64,000 nucleotides of DNA, taken from NCBI GenBank assembly GCA_934446355.1, contig CAKSEC010000003.1:62001-126000 (forward strand), in the 5' to 3' direction. Positions 24,568-33,183 of the stretch are shown one piece after another. The number at the start of each line of letters is the position of its first letter. The first letter of the stretch is position 1. The stretch comes from an uncultured Oscillospiraceae bacterium. Its GTDB lineage: Bacteria > Bacillota > Clostridia > Oscillospirales > Ruminococcaceae. The notes below the pieces were generated by a model. That model saw nothing but the letters and a program-made list of their open reading frames with translations, did not search any database and had not been told where the DNA came from. A program made the position numbers and the translations under genes.

Positions 24568-24642
24568 GTGAACACCGCATTTCTGCGGCTGCTTGTCGGC
24601 AAAAACCGTGTGGTTTGTTGCTGTGATTATATGATACCCTGA
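24568..24642 (+). CDS. possible 24-residue small protein
   Basis: GTG start 8 nt after GGGGAGG, the best ribosome site in this gap. The predicted peptide is hydrophobic in its first third, then basic, then CCC and a short tail ending MIP. An overlapping ATG-TGA start-stop pair at 24566-24571 is an alternative reading of the same signal. A 17-bp palindrome lies just upstream. No clear promoter is seen and I know no homologue, so this stays tentative. Confidence 0.3.
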   Translation: MNTAFLRLLVGKNRVVCCCDYMIP

Positions 24643-24717
24643 ATGTATGAATTTACAATTATAGTATTGTGAAATAATCGTGAAAGTCTAATGAAACGCA
24701 CAGTCGGGTTTTTGGTA

Positions 24718-24746
24718 TTGACAAATTTCATATATAGTGATATAAT
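24718..24746 (+). promoter_or_regulatory. consensus sigma-A promoter for the TIGR04076-like gene
   Basis: TTGACA (24718-24723), 17-bp spacer, TATAAT (24741-24746). Confidence 0.88.
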
Positions 24747-24774
24747 ATGAACAAAACTCAAGGGAGAAATTATA

Positions 24775-25128
24775 ATGAAAAAATGGTATGACGAGGAATA
24801 TGAGTTCACAGTGGAGGTAGTCGGTTTCCTGCGGGGCGACCATACCGAGCGTTACTGCCGCAACGGCGAGGAGCCGGGCGACAAATACACCTGCACCTAC
24901 GGCTGCCCTGTCAATCAGGACGGTCAGGGCATATGCTCGAAGCTGATGATGGTGCTGTTTCCGCTGATGGAAGCCGTGAGAAGCGGCGGCGACCTGCGCA
25001 ATGTGGGCGGGGACAGTCAGTACAGCAAGACTGTGGTCTGTCCGGACGGCTGTGTTATTTTCAGGCTCACCGCCGTGCCGACCGGTAAGCCAAACTTTCA
25101 CACAGGCGGGTTCTATGAACAGGCGTAA
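24775..25128 (+). CDS. TIGR04076-family Cys-rich small protein
   Basis: A 117-residue cytosolic protein resembling the TIGR04076 family of unknown function. Cysteines occur in ERYC, TYGCP, GICSK and VVCPDGCVIFRLTA, consistent with metal binding. It follows a consensus promoter and an AAGGGAG ribosome site, so expression should be strong. It stands as a single-gene unit between recR and the convergent dtd gene; the context gives no functional hint. Confidence 0.75.
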   Translation: MKKWYDEEYEFTVEVVGFLRGDHTERYCRNGEEPGDKYTCTYGCPVNQDGQGICSKLMMVLFPLMEAVRSGGDLRNVGGDSQYSKTVVCPDGCVIFRLTAVPTGKPNFHTGGFYEQA

Positions 25129-25166
25129 ATTACGCATTCTGACAGAATGGCGAAAAATGGCGGAGG

Positions 25167-25604
25167 TCAGCCCTCCAGTATTATGGTAAAGGGACCGTCG
25201 TTAAGCAGGCTGACCTTCATTTCTGCGCCAAATTCGCCAGTCTGGACGTTTGGTATCTCACGGCGGCACGCTTCGACAAAGTATTCGTACAGCCGCTTTG
25301 CCTCGACAGGTTCCATTGCCTGCAGGAAATTCGGGCGGTGTCCCTTGTGCGTGTCGGCGTAAAGCGTGAACTGCGATATCACAAGCAGCGAGCCGACGAC
25401 GTCTTTCAGCGAGAGGTTGGTCTTTCCGTTTTCGTCTGAGAATATGCGCAGCGAGGTCATTTTGGCGGCAAGGCGGTCGCATTCAGCCTCGGTGTCCTGC
25501 TGACCTATACCCAGCAGCACAAGGAATCCTCGGTCTATCTGTCCGACTGTTTTTCCGTCAACGCTGACGCTGGCATTCTCACAACGCTGTATCACAAGCT
25601 TCAT
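25167..25604 (-). CDS. dtd: D-aminoacyl-tRNA deacylase
   Basis: Proofreading enzyme that hydrolyses D-amino acids (and glycine from tRNA-Ala) mischarged onto tRNA. It has 145 residues, full length. The catalytic SQFTLYAD motif is at about residue 77 and the cis-Pro-type loop is seen as LNDGPFTI near the C-terminus, where the usual NGPV is replaced by DGPF. It appears monocistronic. It is commonly neighboured by stringent-response genes in other Firmicutes, but not here. Confidence 0.95.
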   Translation of the reverse strand: MKLVIQRCENASVSVDGKTVGQIDRGFLVLLGIGQQDTEAECDRLAAKMTSLRIFSDENGKTNLSLKDVVGSLLVISQFTLYADTHKGHRPNFLQAMEPVEAKRLYEYFVEACRREIPNVQTGEFGAEMKVSLLNDGPFTIILEG

Positions 25605-25685
25605 GTTTTACCTCCGGAGTGCTGCGGTCCGCAGCGTTTTTTTATCACCTTATTATAACATATATCTAGCCCAAAGTAAAGATAC

Positions 25686-25715
25686 AAAACCCCCGCCCTG
25701 ATTCCAAGGCGGGGG
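25686..25715 (-). terminator. intrinsic terminator of ppdK
   Basis: CCCCCGCC (25690-25697) pairs with GGCGGGGG (25708-25715). The minus strand then runs into TTTTG (A-run 25686-25689). Confidence 0.8.
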
Positions 25716-25745
25716 TCATGTTATGCCGAAATATCAGATAACCGA

Positions 25746-28376
25746 TTATCTGAGCGCAGCCTGAGCAGCAGCCAGTCTAGCGATCGGAACACGGAACGGT
25801 GAGCAGGATACATAATCCAGACCGATCTCGTGGCAGAACTCAACAGATGTCGGGTCGCCGCCGTGCTCGCCGCAGATACCGCAGTGCATTTCGGGACGGG
25901 TCTTCTTACCCAGCTCGATAGCCATCTTCATCAGCTTGCCAACGCCGACCTGATCGAGCTTAGCGAACGGATCGTTCTCGAAGATCTTAGCGTCGTAGTA
26001 TGCGCCGAGGAACTTGCCTGCGTCATCTCTGGAGAAGCCGTATGTCATCTGGGTCAGGTCGTTTGTACCGAAGCAGAAGAACTCAGCTTCCTTAGCGATA
26101 TCGTCAGCAGTCAGAGCAGCACGGGGGATCTCGATCATTGTGCCGACAGAATACTTCAGGTCAGAGCCGGAAGCAGCGATGATCTCATCAGCGGTCTTTA
26201 CAACGATGTCCTTAACGTACTTCAGCTCCTTGACCTCGCCAACCAGCGGGATCATGATCTCAGGAACGATGTTCCAGTCGGGGTGAGCCTTCTTTACGTT
26301 GATAGCTGCCTTGATAACTGCAGCAGTCTGCATCTTTGCGATCTCGGGGTAGGTTACAGCCAGACGGCAGCCACGGTGACCCATCATCGGGTTGAACTCA
26401 TGCAGGGAAGCGATGATGTTCTTGATGGTTTCAACGGACTTGCCCTGTGCCTTAGCCAGAGCCTCGATGTCAGCCTCCTCAGTAGGAACGAATTCGTGCA
26501 GAGGCGGGTCGAGGAAGCGGATAGTAACAGGATTGCCCTCAAGTGCTTCGTAAAGCTTCTCGAAGTCGCCCTGCTGCATCGGCTCGATCTTAGCCAGAGC
26601 AGCTTCTCTCTCCTCAACTGTGTCGGAGCAGATCATCTCACGGAATGCTGCGATTCTGTCAGCCTCGAAGAACATATGCTCGGTACGGCAAAGACCGATA
26701 CCCTCTGCGCCAAGTTCTCTTGCCTTCTTAGCGTCTGCAGGAGTATCTGCGTTTGTTCTTACCTTAAGCTTTCTGTACTTGTCAGCCCATGCCATTACTC
26801 TGCCGAACTCGCCTGCGATAGAAGCGTCAACGGTAGGAATGATGCCATCGTAAATGTTACCGGTAGTACCGTCGATGGAGATGAAGTCGCCCTCGTGGTA
26901 GGTCTTGCCTGCCAGTTCGAACTTCTTGTTCTCTTCGTCCATCTTGATATCGCCGCAGCCGGATACGCAGCAGGTACCCATACCACGAGCAACAACGGCT
27001 GCGTGAGAAGTCATACCGCCGCGAACGGTCAGGATACCCTGAGATACCTTCATACCTGTGATATCCTCAGGAGAGGTCTCCAGACGTACCAGAACTACCT
27101 TTTCGCCCTTAGCAGCCCACTTTTCAGCGTCGTCTGCTGTGAACACGATCTTACCGCAAGCTGCTCCGGGGGAAGCGCCCAGACCCTTGCCTACCGGTGT
27201 AGCAGCCTTAAGAGCCTTAGCGTCGAACTGCGGGTGGAGCAGTGTGTCGAGGTTTCTGGGGTCGATCATCAGAACAGCTTCCTGCTCGGTCTTGTGACCC
27301 TCGTCAACGAGGTCGCAAGCGATCTTCAGAGCAGCCTGAGCGGTTCTCTTACCGTTACGGCACTGGAGCATATAGAGCTTCTTGTTCTCAACGGTGAACT
27401 CCATATCCTGCATATCGTGATAGTGGTTTTCGAGAGTGTCGCAAACCTTGATGAACTCAGCGTATGCCTCAGGGAACTCCTTCTCCATCTGTGCGATAGG
27501 CATAGGAGTACGAACGCCTGCAACAACGTCTTCGCCCTGTGCGTTGATAAGGAACTCGCCCATCAGCTTCTTCTCGCCTGTAGCAGGATCACGTGTGAAT
27601 GCAACGCCGGTACCGGACTCGTTGTTCAGGTTACCGAATACCATCGGCATTACGTTTACTGCAGTACCCCATGAATAAGGGATATCGTTGTCGCGGCGGT
27701 ATACGTTTGCACGGGGGTTGTCCCATGAACGGAATACTGCCTCGATAGCAAGCTTGAGCTGCTGAACGGGATCGGACGGGAAGTCCTCGCCGAGCTGCTT
27801 CTTGTACTCTGCCTTGAACTGCTCTGCAAGAGTCTTGAGGTCAGCAGCGGTCAGGTCGATGTCGTACTGAACGCCCTTTTCTTCCTTCATCTTGTCGATA
27901 AGCTGCTCGAAGTACTTCTTACCTACTTCCATAACTACATCAGAGAACATCTGAATGAAGCGTCTGTAGGAGTCGTAAACGAATCTCTCGAACTTGGGAT
28001 CGGGGTTGCCTGCGATCATTGCTGCAACAACTTCGTCGTTAAGACCGAGGTTGAGGATAGTATCCATCATGCCGGGCATTGATGCTCTTGCGCCGGAACG
28101 AACGGAAACGAGCAGAGGATTCTTGAGATCGCCGAACTTCTTGCCGTTGATCTCCTCCATCTTCTTAACGCCTTCCATAGCCTGAGCCATGATCTCGTCG
28201 TTGATCTTGCGGCCGTCCTCATAGTACTGTGTGCAAGCCTCAGTTGTGATGGTGAAGCCCTGAGGAACAGGCAGACCGATGCTGGTCATCTCGGCAAGGT
28301 TTGCGCCCTTACCGCCGAGGAGATTACGCATGGTCATGTCGCCTTCGCTGAACATGTAGACCCACTTGTTTGCCAT
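25746..28376 (-). CDS. ppdK: pyruvate, phosphate dikinase
   Basis: Interconverts pyruvate + ATP + Pi and PEP + AMP + PPi; in anaerobic Clostridia it often works in glycolysis to save energy through PPi. It has 876 residues. The N-terminal ATP-grasp domain begins with GGKGANLAEM. The phosphohistidine domain carries catalytic His458 in GGMTSHAAVVARG. The C-terminal PEP/pyruvate barrel has LCRTEHMFF, GTNDLTQMTYG and MHCGICGEHGG with the catalytic Cys. AGGAGGT precedes the ATG. An extended -10 promoter lies upstream. With Pgi and GlgP in the window it fits a sugar-fermenting lifestyle. Confidence 0.98.
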   Translation of the reverse strand: MANKWVYMFSEGDMTMRNLLGGKGANLAEMTSIGLPVPQGFTITTEACTQYYEDGRKINDEIMAQAMEGVKKMEEINGKKFGDLKNPLLVSVRSGARASMPGMMDTILNLGLNDEVVAAMIAGNPDPKFERFVYDSYRRFIQMFSDVVMEVGKKYFEQLIDKMKEEKGVQYDIDLTAADLKTLAEQFKAEYKKQLGEDFPSDPVQQLKLAIEAVFRSWDNPRANVYRRDNDIPYSWGTAVNVMPMVFGNLNNESGTGVAFTRDPATGEKKLMGEFLINAQGEDVVAGVRTPMPIAQMEKEFPEAYAEFIKVCDTLENHYHDMQDMEFTVENKKLYMLQCRNGKRTAQAALKIACDLVDEGHKTEQEAVLMIDPRNLDTLLHPQFDAKALKAATPVGKGLGASPGAACGKIVFTADDAEKWAAKGEKVVLVRLETSPEDITGMKVSQGILTVRGGMTSHAAVVARGMGTCCVSGCGDIKMDEENKKFELAGKTYHEGDFISIDGTTGNIYDGIIPTVDASIAGEFGRVMAWADKYRKLKVRTNADTPADAKKARELGAEGIGLCRTEHMFFEADRIAAFREMICSDTVEEREAALAKIEPMQQGDFEKLYEALEGNPVTIRFLDPPLHEFVPTEEADIEALAKAQGKSVETIKNIIASLHEFNPMMGHRGCRLAVTYPEIAKMQTAAVIKAAINVKKAHPDWNIVPEIMIPLVGEVKELKYVKDIVVKTADEIIAASGSDLKYSVGTMIEIPRAALTADDIAKEAEFFCFGTNDLTQMTYGFSRDDAGKFLGAYYDAKIFENDPFAKLDQVGVGKLMKMAIELGKKTRPEMHCGICGEHGGDPTSVEFCHEIGLDYVSCSPFRVPIARLAAAQAALR

Positions 28377-28493
28377 TGGTATATACCTCCTGAAATTTGA
28401 TCGCTGAAATGCCCGTGCACGAGCAGGACAGCGTTTTTGATATTTTGCTGGCAGATAACCCCATATATTGAGGGGCGCTCTGCCACATAATCT

Positions 28494-28502
28494 ATTATAT
28501 CA
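28494..28502 (-). promoter_or_regulatory. extended -10 promoter for ppdK
   Basis: On the minus strand, TGATATAAT (28502-28494) lies about 120 nt before the start codon. The -35 position is not consensus-like. A short palindrome CAGATTATCTG (28501-28511) overlaps its upstream edge. Confidence 0.5.
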
Positions 28503-28567
28503 GATTATCTGAAAAAATGCTAGATGTTTTTTGAATTTTTCAAAATATTTTTTGCAGTTTGTCCAAA

Positions 28568-29527
28568 TCACGCCGTGGAACTTACGTTTATCCCGCTTTT
28601 CGATATCGTCACCACCGTATGCGACAGGCTGGAACTGCGGTGAGCGGCGCTCTCGGCAATAGCGGAAAGGTCACGGAATGCGAGCCATTCCCTCAGGCGT
28701 TCGGCGGCGTCGGGCGCAGCTGCGGTAAATTCTTCTCCGCCGCATATCACTCTGGCGCAGCCGCCCTCGCCGATCAGCTTTACTGCGAGCGCCAGAGCCG
28801 TTTCGGCGCAGCTGCCGTCGCAGTCCGGCGCAAGCAGGATATCTGTGCTTTCTGCTGCAGTATTTTCGCTGCGGCGCACCATGAGCGTTCTCATCTTTGC
28901 GGACAGCTTGTAGTTTATCCTGCGGGGCGGGTCGCCGGGCACGTATTCGCGGTGCTCGAAGCCCGCCATTCCTCCGGTGAGCAGGGAATTGCCGCTTTCC
29001 TCGTCGTTATCGGACGGGAACAGCGACGGCGGCACTTCCGGTCCGACGTATTCCACTGTCTGCGGGAGCACGGCTGCGGTGCATTCGTTCGGGCGCTGCT
29101 TGGAGTGGAATCTCGCAAGTCCAAGAAAATCGCTGAGGATTATCTCGTCTATTTCAAGGCGGTTCAGTCCGCATTCCGACGCGGTCAGCGATATTTTGAC
29201 GCCACCGTGCCGCCCGATTAGCGAACTGCGTGCCACGAACGGCTTTCCCATGAATCTGCCGTATATCGTCACGACGGGTATCATGCAGAAGCCGCTGCCG
29301 GAAAGCGTGAGCGCTGCGGTCGCCGTTTCCCCGATGGAATATACTCCGGCAAAGCCGCTGCAGCTTATGCTGAACTTTTTGCGGGAAAAGGCGCAGCTGA
29401 GCACGGAAAGCAGTATCGCACCGACCAGCGTATATACCAGTATCCAGCCTGCTTCGCCGTTGATGAACAGCAGGAAAACTGCCGCAAATGCGACTGATTC
29501 GATATAAACCGCGATGTTCGTCCGCAT
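28568..29527 (-). CDS. DUF58 domain membrane protein
   Basis: A 319-residue protein with two N-terminal membrane helices (about residues 8-24 and 28-46) and a cytoplasmic DUF58 domain containing the signature HREYVPGDPPRRINYK. DUF58 proteins usually act with a MoxR AAA+ ATPase and a TgpA-like transglutaminase in a membrane-associated module of uncertain role. The transglutaminase partner is directly upstream, sharing a TAATG stop/start, but no moxR gene is present in the window. Confidence 0.9.
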   Translation of the reverse strand: MRTNIAVYIESVAFAAVFLLFINGEAGWILVYTLVGAILLSVLSCAFSRKKFSISCSGFAGVYSIGETATAALTLSGSGFCMIPVVTIYGRFMGKPFVARSSLIGRHGGVKISLTASECGLNRLEIDEIILSDFLGLARFHSKQRPNECTAAVLPQTVEYVGPEVPPSLFPSDNDEESGNSLLTGGMAGFEHREYVPGDPPRRINYKLSAKMRTLMVRRSENTAAESTDILLAPDCDGSCAETALALAVKLIGEGGCARVICGGEEFTAAAPDAAERLREWLAFRDLSAIAESAAHRSSSLSHTVVTISKSGINVSSTA

Positions 29528-31743
29528 TATTTCAGCCTCCTTCTGCGCTTCTTCAGGGCTTTGTATTCCTGCAGCAGCTTATCTGCGCTGTCTGCGGCGT
29601 GTTCAGGCGAATAGAGGAGTTTGTCGGCAGCCGAGCAGATGTCGTCTGCTTCCTGCGGCATTCCGAGCCGCTGAGTGAGTATCAGGCGCACCTCGCCTGT
29701 GGTGAGCGAACTTTCCTCCTGCCCTGAGAGGTCGGCGGCAAGGCGGCGTGTCCTGAGATATACGCTGCGTATCTTTGCGGGGGCATTGCTTATCGGGCAG
29801 ACGAGCAGGAAGATCAGCTCTGAAAGCTGTTTCCTGAATATGAAAGCCAGAACCGCTGCTGCGCCCACTGCGGCGGCAGCATACACCCACAGCGGCACTG
29901 AGCCGTTGTTTTCTTCCGCCTTTGTGGAATACTTCGTGGCGTCAAAGTCGAGCCAGCCGCCGCCGGGGAAGTATATCTGGGTGTAGGCGTGCGATTCGGC
30001 GTCCGTGATGTAGTATACGCCGGTCAGCTCGTCGCGCTTCTCCTCGTCCGTGACGAAGCCCTCTATGTACCTTGCGGGAAGCCCTGCGGCACGAGCAAGC
30101 AGGGTCATTGCAGAGGCATAGTCGCTGCATATTCCGGTGCGGCTCTCGAACAGGAAGTAGTTCGTGTCGGGTCTTTCAGGAACGAAGTCGAGGTCGTACA
30201 CGAAGCCCGCTTCCCCGAACCACCGCTCAATGGCGCGCGCCTTGTCGTAGTCCGTGGTGATGCCTGCGGTTATTTCGTCCGCAAGCTGCTTTATTTCAGG
30301 GGTGATACCGGTGGAGCGGGTCGCAGCCTGATATTCCTGCGCCTGTGAAAGTTCGTCGAGCAGGGAATATGCGGCGGACGCGGTTATCACGCCGCAGTCG
30401 TTGGCGTCGTTTACAAGGGCGGTCAGGCTGTCTGCGTCTAAGCGGCGAATGAAGTGTTCGTTTTCGGAGTAGGGGAAATATTCAAGCTGGAACGTGCAGT
30501 CGGCGGGCATTCGGTATTCAGTGAACAGGTCGTTTCTTGGGTTGAGGTATGTCCTGCCGCATTCCTCAGGGAAGTATGCGCCGGTGACGAATGACGGGTG
30601 TACTACCGCACGGGTGAATACCTCGCCCTGCTCGGTTATCTCCATAATGCTGCTGTGGACGTTGAACACCGGAAGCCCGTCGATAAGCTGACGGCTTTCC
30701 TCGGACAGCTGGTCGGAATACAGCGAAAGGGTGCGGAGGAACTTTATATAGTTAGAGGAGGCCTTTCCATATTCCCAGCCGGCGTATCCGGTGTCGTATT
30801 CCTGCAGGGCATACCAGCCGCCGTCAGTATATACGTCATAGCCGCACCTGACCAGATATTCAGGCGAACTTGCCCTTACGGTGAACAGCAGGTCACCGGA
30901 CGGCTTGTTCATGCCGCTGTTCACGGAGGAATAGGACGAGAATCCCACAATATTGCTGTTGGCGTAATACCCTGTCGAGGACGGCGTGATGCTGTCGAGA
31001 TAGTCCCCGAAAGGGGCGTCGGAGTGTGGCAGCAGCGAAGCGATAAGCGCAATAGCCGCAGCCGCTATGCCTGAAACGATCGTGCCCCGCCTGCGTGATG
31101 GCTTGTCCTCAAAGATGGCTTCGCCGGCGTTCGGGTACTTTTCGGATAGGTTGGCTGCGGCGAAAATGAAGCACCCCGCCATTGCAACGATAAAATATAC
31201 CGGAAGCTGACGTGCAGTCCTTGACGACAATATCAGCGGAATGAACATCAGCAGCATGAGAAAGCACGGGCGTGGGTTAAGCACCGAGAAATAGCACCCG
31301 ATGAAGCCTATAATGAGCGAGAATATGTATATCGCAGCCACCGCAAATAACAGGTCGAATTTTGCGGAAGCCATGAACAGAAAGTCCATGAAGGTCATTC
31401 CATCCGGCTGGTAGGACGCCGCAGCCATTCCGACAAACCAGCCCGTCAGCAGCAAGCTGACAGTGGTGACGCCGGAGATCACAGAGCGATCTCTGAGTTT
31501 ATAGAACAGCATGAATACGCCTGCGGTAAGTGCGCAAATCACAGCCGCACTGGGCAGGAACTGGCTGCGGCATATGGTGTAGACCAGAGCCAGAGCCACT
31601 GAGAGCAGGTATGCAAGTATCGGTATCGGGCGTGCGCCGTAATATTTGGTGCGTTTCATACGTGGTACTGTATAATCAAGGTAGGTGACGATATTGTTTA
31701 TCTCGCCCTCGTCCTTGGTTCGTTTGTTATTGTTCATGGTCAT
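29527..31743 (-). CDS. TgpA-like membrane transglutaminase-domain protein
   Basis: A 738-residue protein. About six membrane helices fill the first 220 residues. A large extracellular region follows, holding a transglutaminase-like core with Cys in RTGICSDYAS, His in DAESHAYTQIYF and Asp in WLDFDATK, so the catalytic triad is complete. A final membrane helix (about residues 635-655) leads to a cytoplasmic tail. Likely partner: the DUF58 protein encoded immediately downstream. Its ATG overlaps the stop of the upstream methyltransferase gene (ATGA). The substrate is unknown. Confidence 0.9.
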   Translation of the reverse strand: MTMNNNKRTKDEGEINNIVTYLDYTVPRMKRTKYYGARPIPILAYLLSVALALVYTICRSQFLPSAAVICALTAGVFMLFYKLRDRSVISGVTTVSLLLTGWFVGMAAASYQPDGMTFMDFLFMASAKFDLLFAVAAIYIFSLIIGFIGCYFSVLNPRPCFLMLLMFIPLILSSRTARQLPVYFIVAMAGCFIFAAANLSEKYPNAGEAIFEDKPSRRRGTIVSGIAAAAIALIASLLPHSDAPFGDYLDSITPSSTGYYANSNIVGFSSYSSVNSGMNKPSGDLLFTVRASSPEYLVRCGYDVYTDGGWYALQEYDTGYAGWEYGKASSNYIKFLRTLSLYSDQLSEESRQLIDGLPVFNVHSSIMEITEQGEVFTRAVVHPSFVTGAYFPEECGRTYLNPRNDLFTEYRMPADCTFQLEYFPYSENEHFIRRLDADSLTALVNDANDCGVITASAAYSLLDELSQAQEYQAATRSTGITPEIKQLADEITAGITTDYDKARAIERWFGEAGFVYDLDFVPERPDTNYFLFESRTGICSDYASAMTLLARAAGLPARYIEGFVTDEEKRDELTGVYYITDAESHAYTQIYFPGGGWLDFDATKYSTKAEENNGSVPLWVYAAAAVGAAAVLAFIFRKQLSELIFLLVCPISNAPAKIRSVYLRTRRLAADLSGQEESSLTTGEVRLILTQRLGMPQEADDICSAADKLLYSPEHAADSADKLLQEYKALKKRRRRLK

Positions 31744-32858
31744 TTATAATATGAATACAGGCGGCATTGAAGCATACCGTTGTAAAGCTTCCTGTTTTTG
31801 TCCGCTTTCTGTCCGAAAAGTTCCTCAAAGTCCTCGTCAGGCGTTATGACGTAAAGCTGACTGCCGTTCAGCGGGAGCATTTTTTCGCCCATGGTGCGGT
31901 ATATGCTGCGTGCCTGCTCGACCTCCAGCATTCTTTCGCCGTAGGGCGGGTTGGTGATGAATTTTACGCTGTCTGCGGGATTAGCGAAATCTTTTATGTC
32001 ACGGCGTTCTGCGGTTATTTTCAGCAGCGGAGAGGCTTTCTTGGCGTTCGACAGAGTGAGGCTCACGCATTCGCCGTCGATATCGAAGCCGTAACCCTTG
32101 AAGCCTGCGCTGCGCTTTATTGCGTCTGCGGCGTTCTCACGGGCTGTTCTCCATGCGGCGGCGGGAATGAAGCCTAAATGCTCGCCGGCGAAGCTTCTGT
32201 TCAGCCCCGGAGCGATGTTAAGGGCTTTCAGACCGGCTTCTATGAGCAGTGTTCCTGAGCCGCAGAACGGGTCGCAGACTATGTCGTTTTCACGTATCCT
32301 TGCAAGGTCGATAATGCCGGCTGCGAGCGTTTCCTTTATCGGGGCGGCGTTGGAGTCCCTGCGGTAGCCGCGCTTGTGGAGCCCCGTGCCGCTGGTGTCC
32401 AGCATGAGCGTTACCTCGTCCTTCATTATCGAAAAGCGTATCTGGGCGGTCGCACCTGTTTCGGGCATGGTCTGCAGGCCATAGGCACGGCAGAGATTCA
32501 CCGCCATCGCCTTTTTGACTATCTTCTGGCAGGCGGGAATGCTTTTCAGCACGGAATTGAGCGAATGTCCGGTGTTCGGAAATGCGTCGTTTCTGCCGAT
32601 GAAGTCGGACAGCGGGAGCGACTTTATTCCCTCGAAAAGTTCGTCGAACGTCCTTGCGCGGAACTGCCCCAGCACCACGCAGACTCTTTCTGCGGTGGAA
32701 AGGCAGATGTTCGCTGCGGCGCACAGCTCAGGACTTCCGGTGAACGTCACACGTCCGTCGGATACGGTGATATTTTCTGCGCCTAGCTTCTTTACCTCGA
32801 ATGAGAGGGTCTTTTCTATGCCAAAATGGCAGGGGGCGGTATATGTCAGCTGAGTCAT
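31740..32858 (-). CDS. THUMP-domain 23S rRNA (guanine-N2)-methyltransferase-like protein
   Basis: SAM-dependent RNA methyltransferase of the RlmL/YpsC group, which modifies 23S rRNA. It has 372 residues: an N-terminal ferredoxin-like plus THUMP region (about 1-155) and a Rossmann methyltransferase domain. Motifs are DPFCGSGTLLIEAG for SAM and NPPYGERM as the catalytic NPPY. It is the first gene of a three-gene overlapping operon with the transglutaminase and DUF58 genes. The exact rRNA target is inferred from the family. Confidence 0.9.
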   Translation of the reverse strand: MTQLTYTAPCHFGIEKTLSFEVKKLGAENITVSDGRVTFTGSPELCAAANICLSTAERVCVVLGQFRARTFDELFEGIKSLPLSDFIGRNDAFPNTGHSLNSVLKSIPACQKIVKKAMAVNLCRAYGLQTMPETGATAQIRFSIMKDEVTLMLDTSGTGLHKRGYRRDSNAAPIKETLAAGIIDLARIRENDIVCDPFCGSGTLLIEAGLKALNIAPGLNRSFAGEHLGFIPAAAWRTARENAADAIKRSAGFKGYGFDIDGECVSLTLSNAKKASPLLKITAERRDIKDFANPADSVKFITNPPYGERMLEVEQARSIYRTMGEKMLPLNGSQLYVITPDEDFEELFGQKADKNRKLYNGMLQCRLYSYYK

Positions 32859-32898
32859 TATGATTCCTTCCTTTTTGAGCGGTACTTTCTTATATCTT

Positions 32899-32927
32899 AT
32901 TGTACCATATATTTGCGGGAATGTCCA
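32899..32927 (-). promoter_or_regulatory. promoter of the methyltransferase-transglutaminase-DUF58 operon
   Basis: On the minus strand, TGGACA (32927-32922), 17-bp spacer, TACAAT (32904-32899). Confidence 0.7.
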
Positions 32928-33061
32928 TTGTTTTTTCTATATTCGGGGAATGCTATTTTTTATAAGGCGGTAAGAATAGATAATATTTGTGCAGTATTAC
33001 TATAAATTATACGCATTTTTCGGTTTGTTTGTCCAAATTCAACAGCTTGCCCGAAAACTTG

Positions 33062-33090
33062 TTGCAAAAAAATCAAATATAAGATATAAT
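33062..33090 (+). promoter_or_regulatory. promoter of pgi
   Basis: TTGCAA (33062-33067), 17-bp spacer, TATAAT (33085-33090). The remainder of the divergent region (32928-33061) is AT-rich and I see no further structure in it. Confidence 0.75.
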
Positions 33091-33183
33091 AGAATCAGGC
33101 ATATCCGGTGCGGCAGTATTCGGGAGCGTCTGCCCCGATAATATATAGAGACCGCCGCCCGCTGAAAGGAGAAAAAATCTAAG

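Noticed and set aside
25228..25250. TCGCCAGTCTGGACG-like segment as a family I remnant
   Set aside because: It encodes the conserved QTGEFGAEM region of dtd, so the similarity is coincidental.
25830..27674. 614-codon frame antisense to ppdK
   Set aside because: It lies wholly opposite a highly conserved enzyme gene, and nothing in its composition looks like a protein. It is a by-product of codon usage in ppdK.
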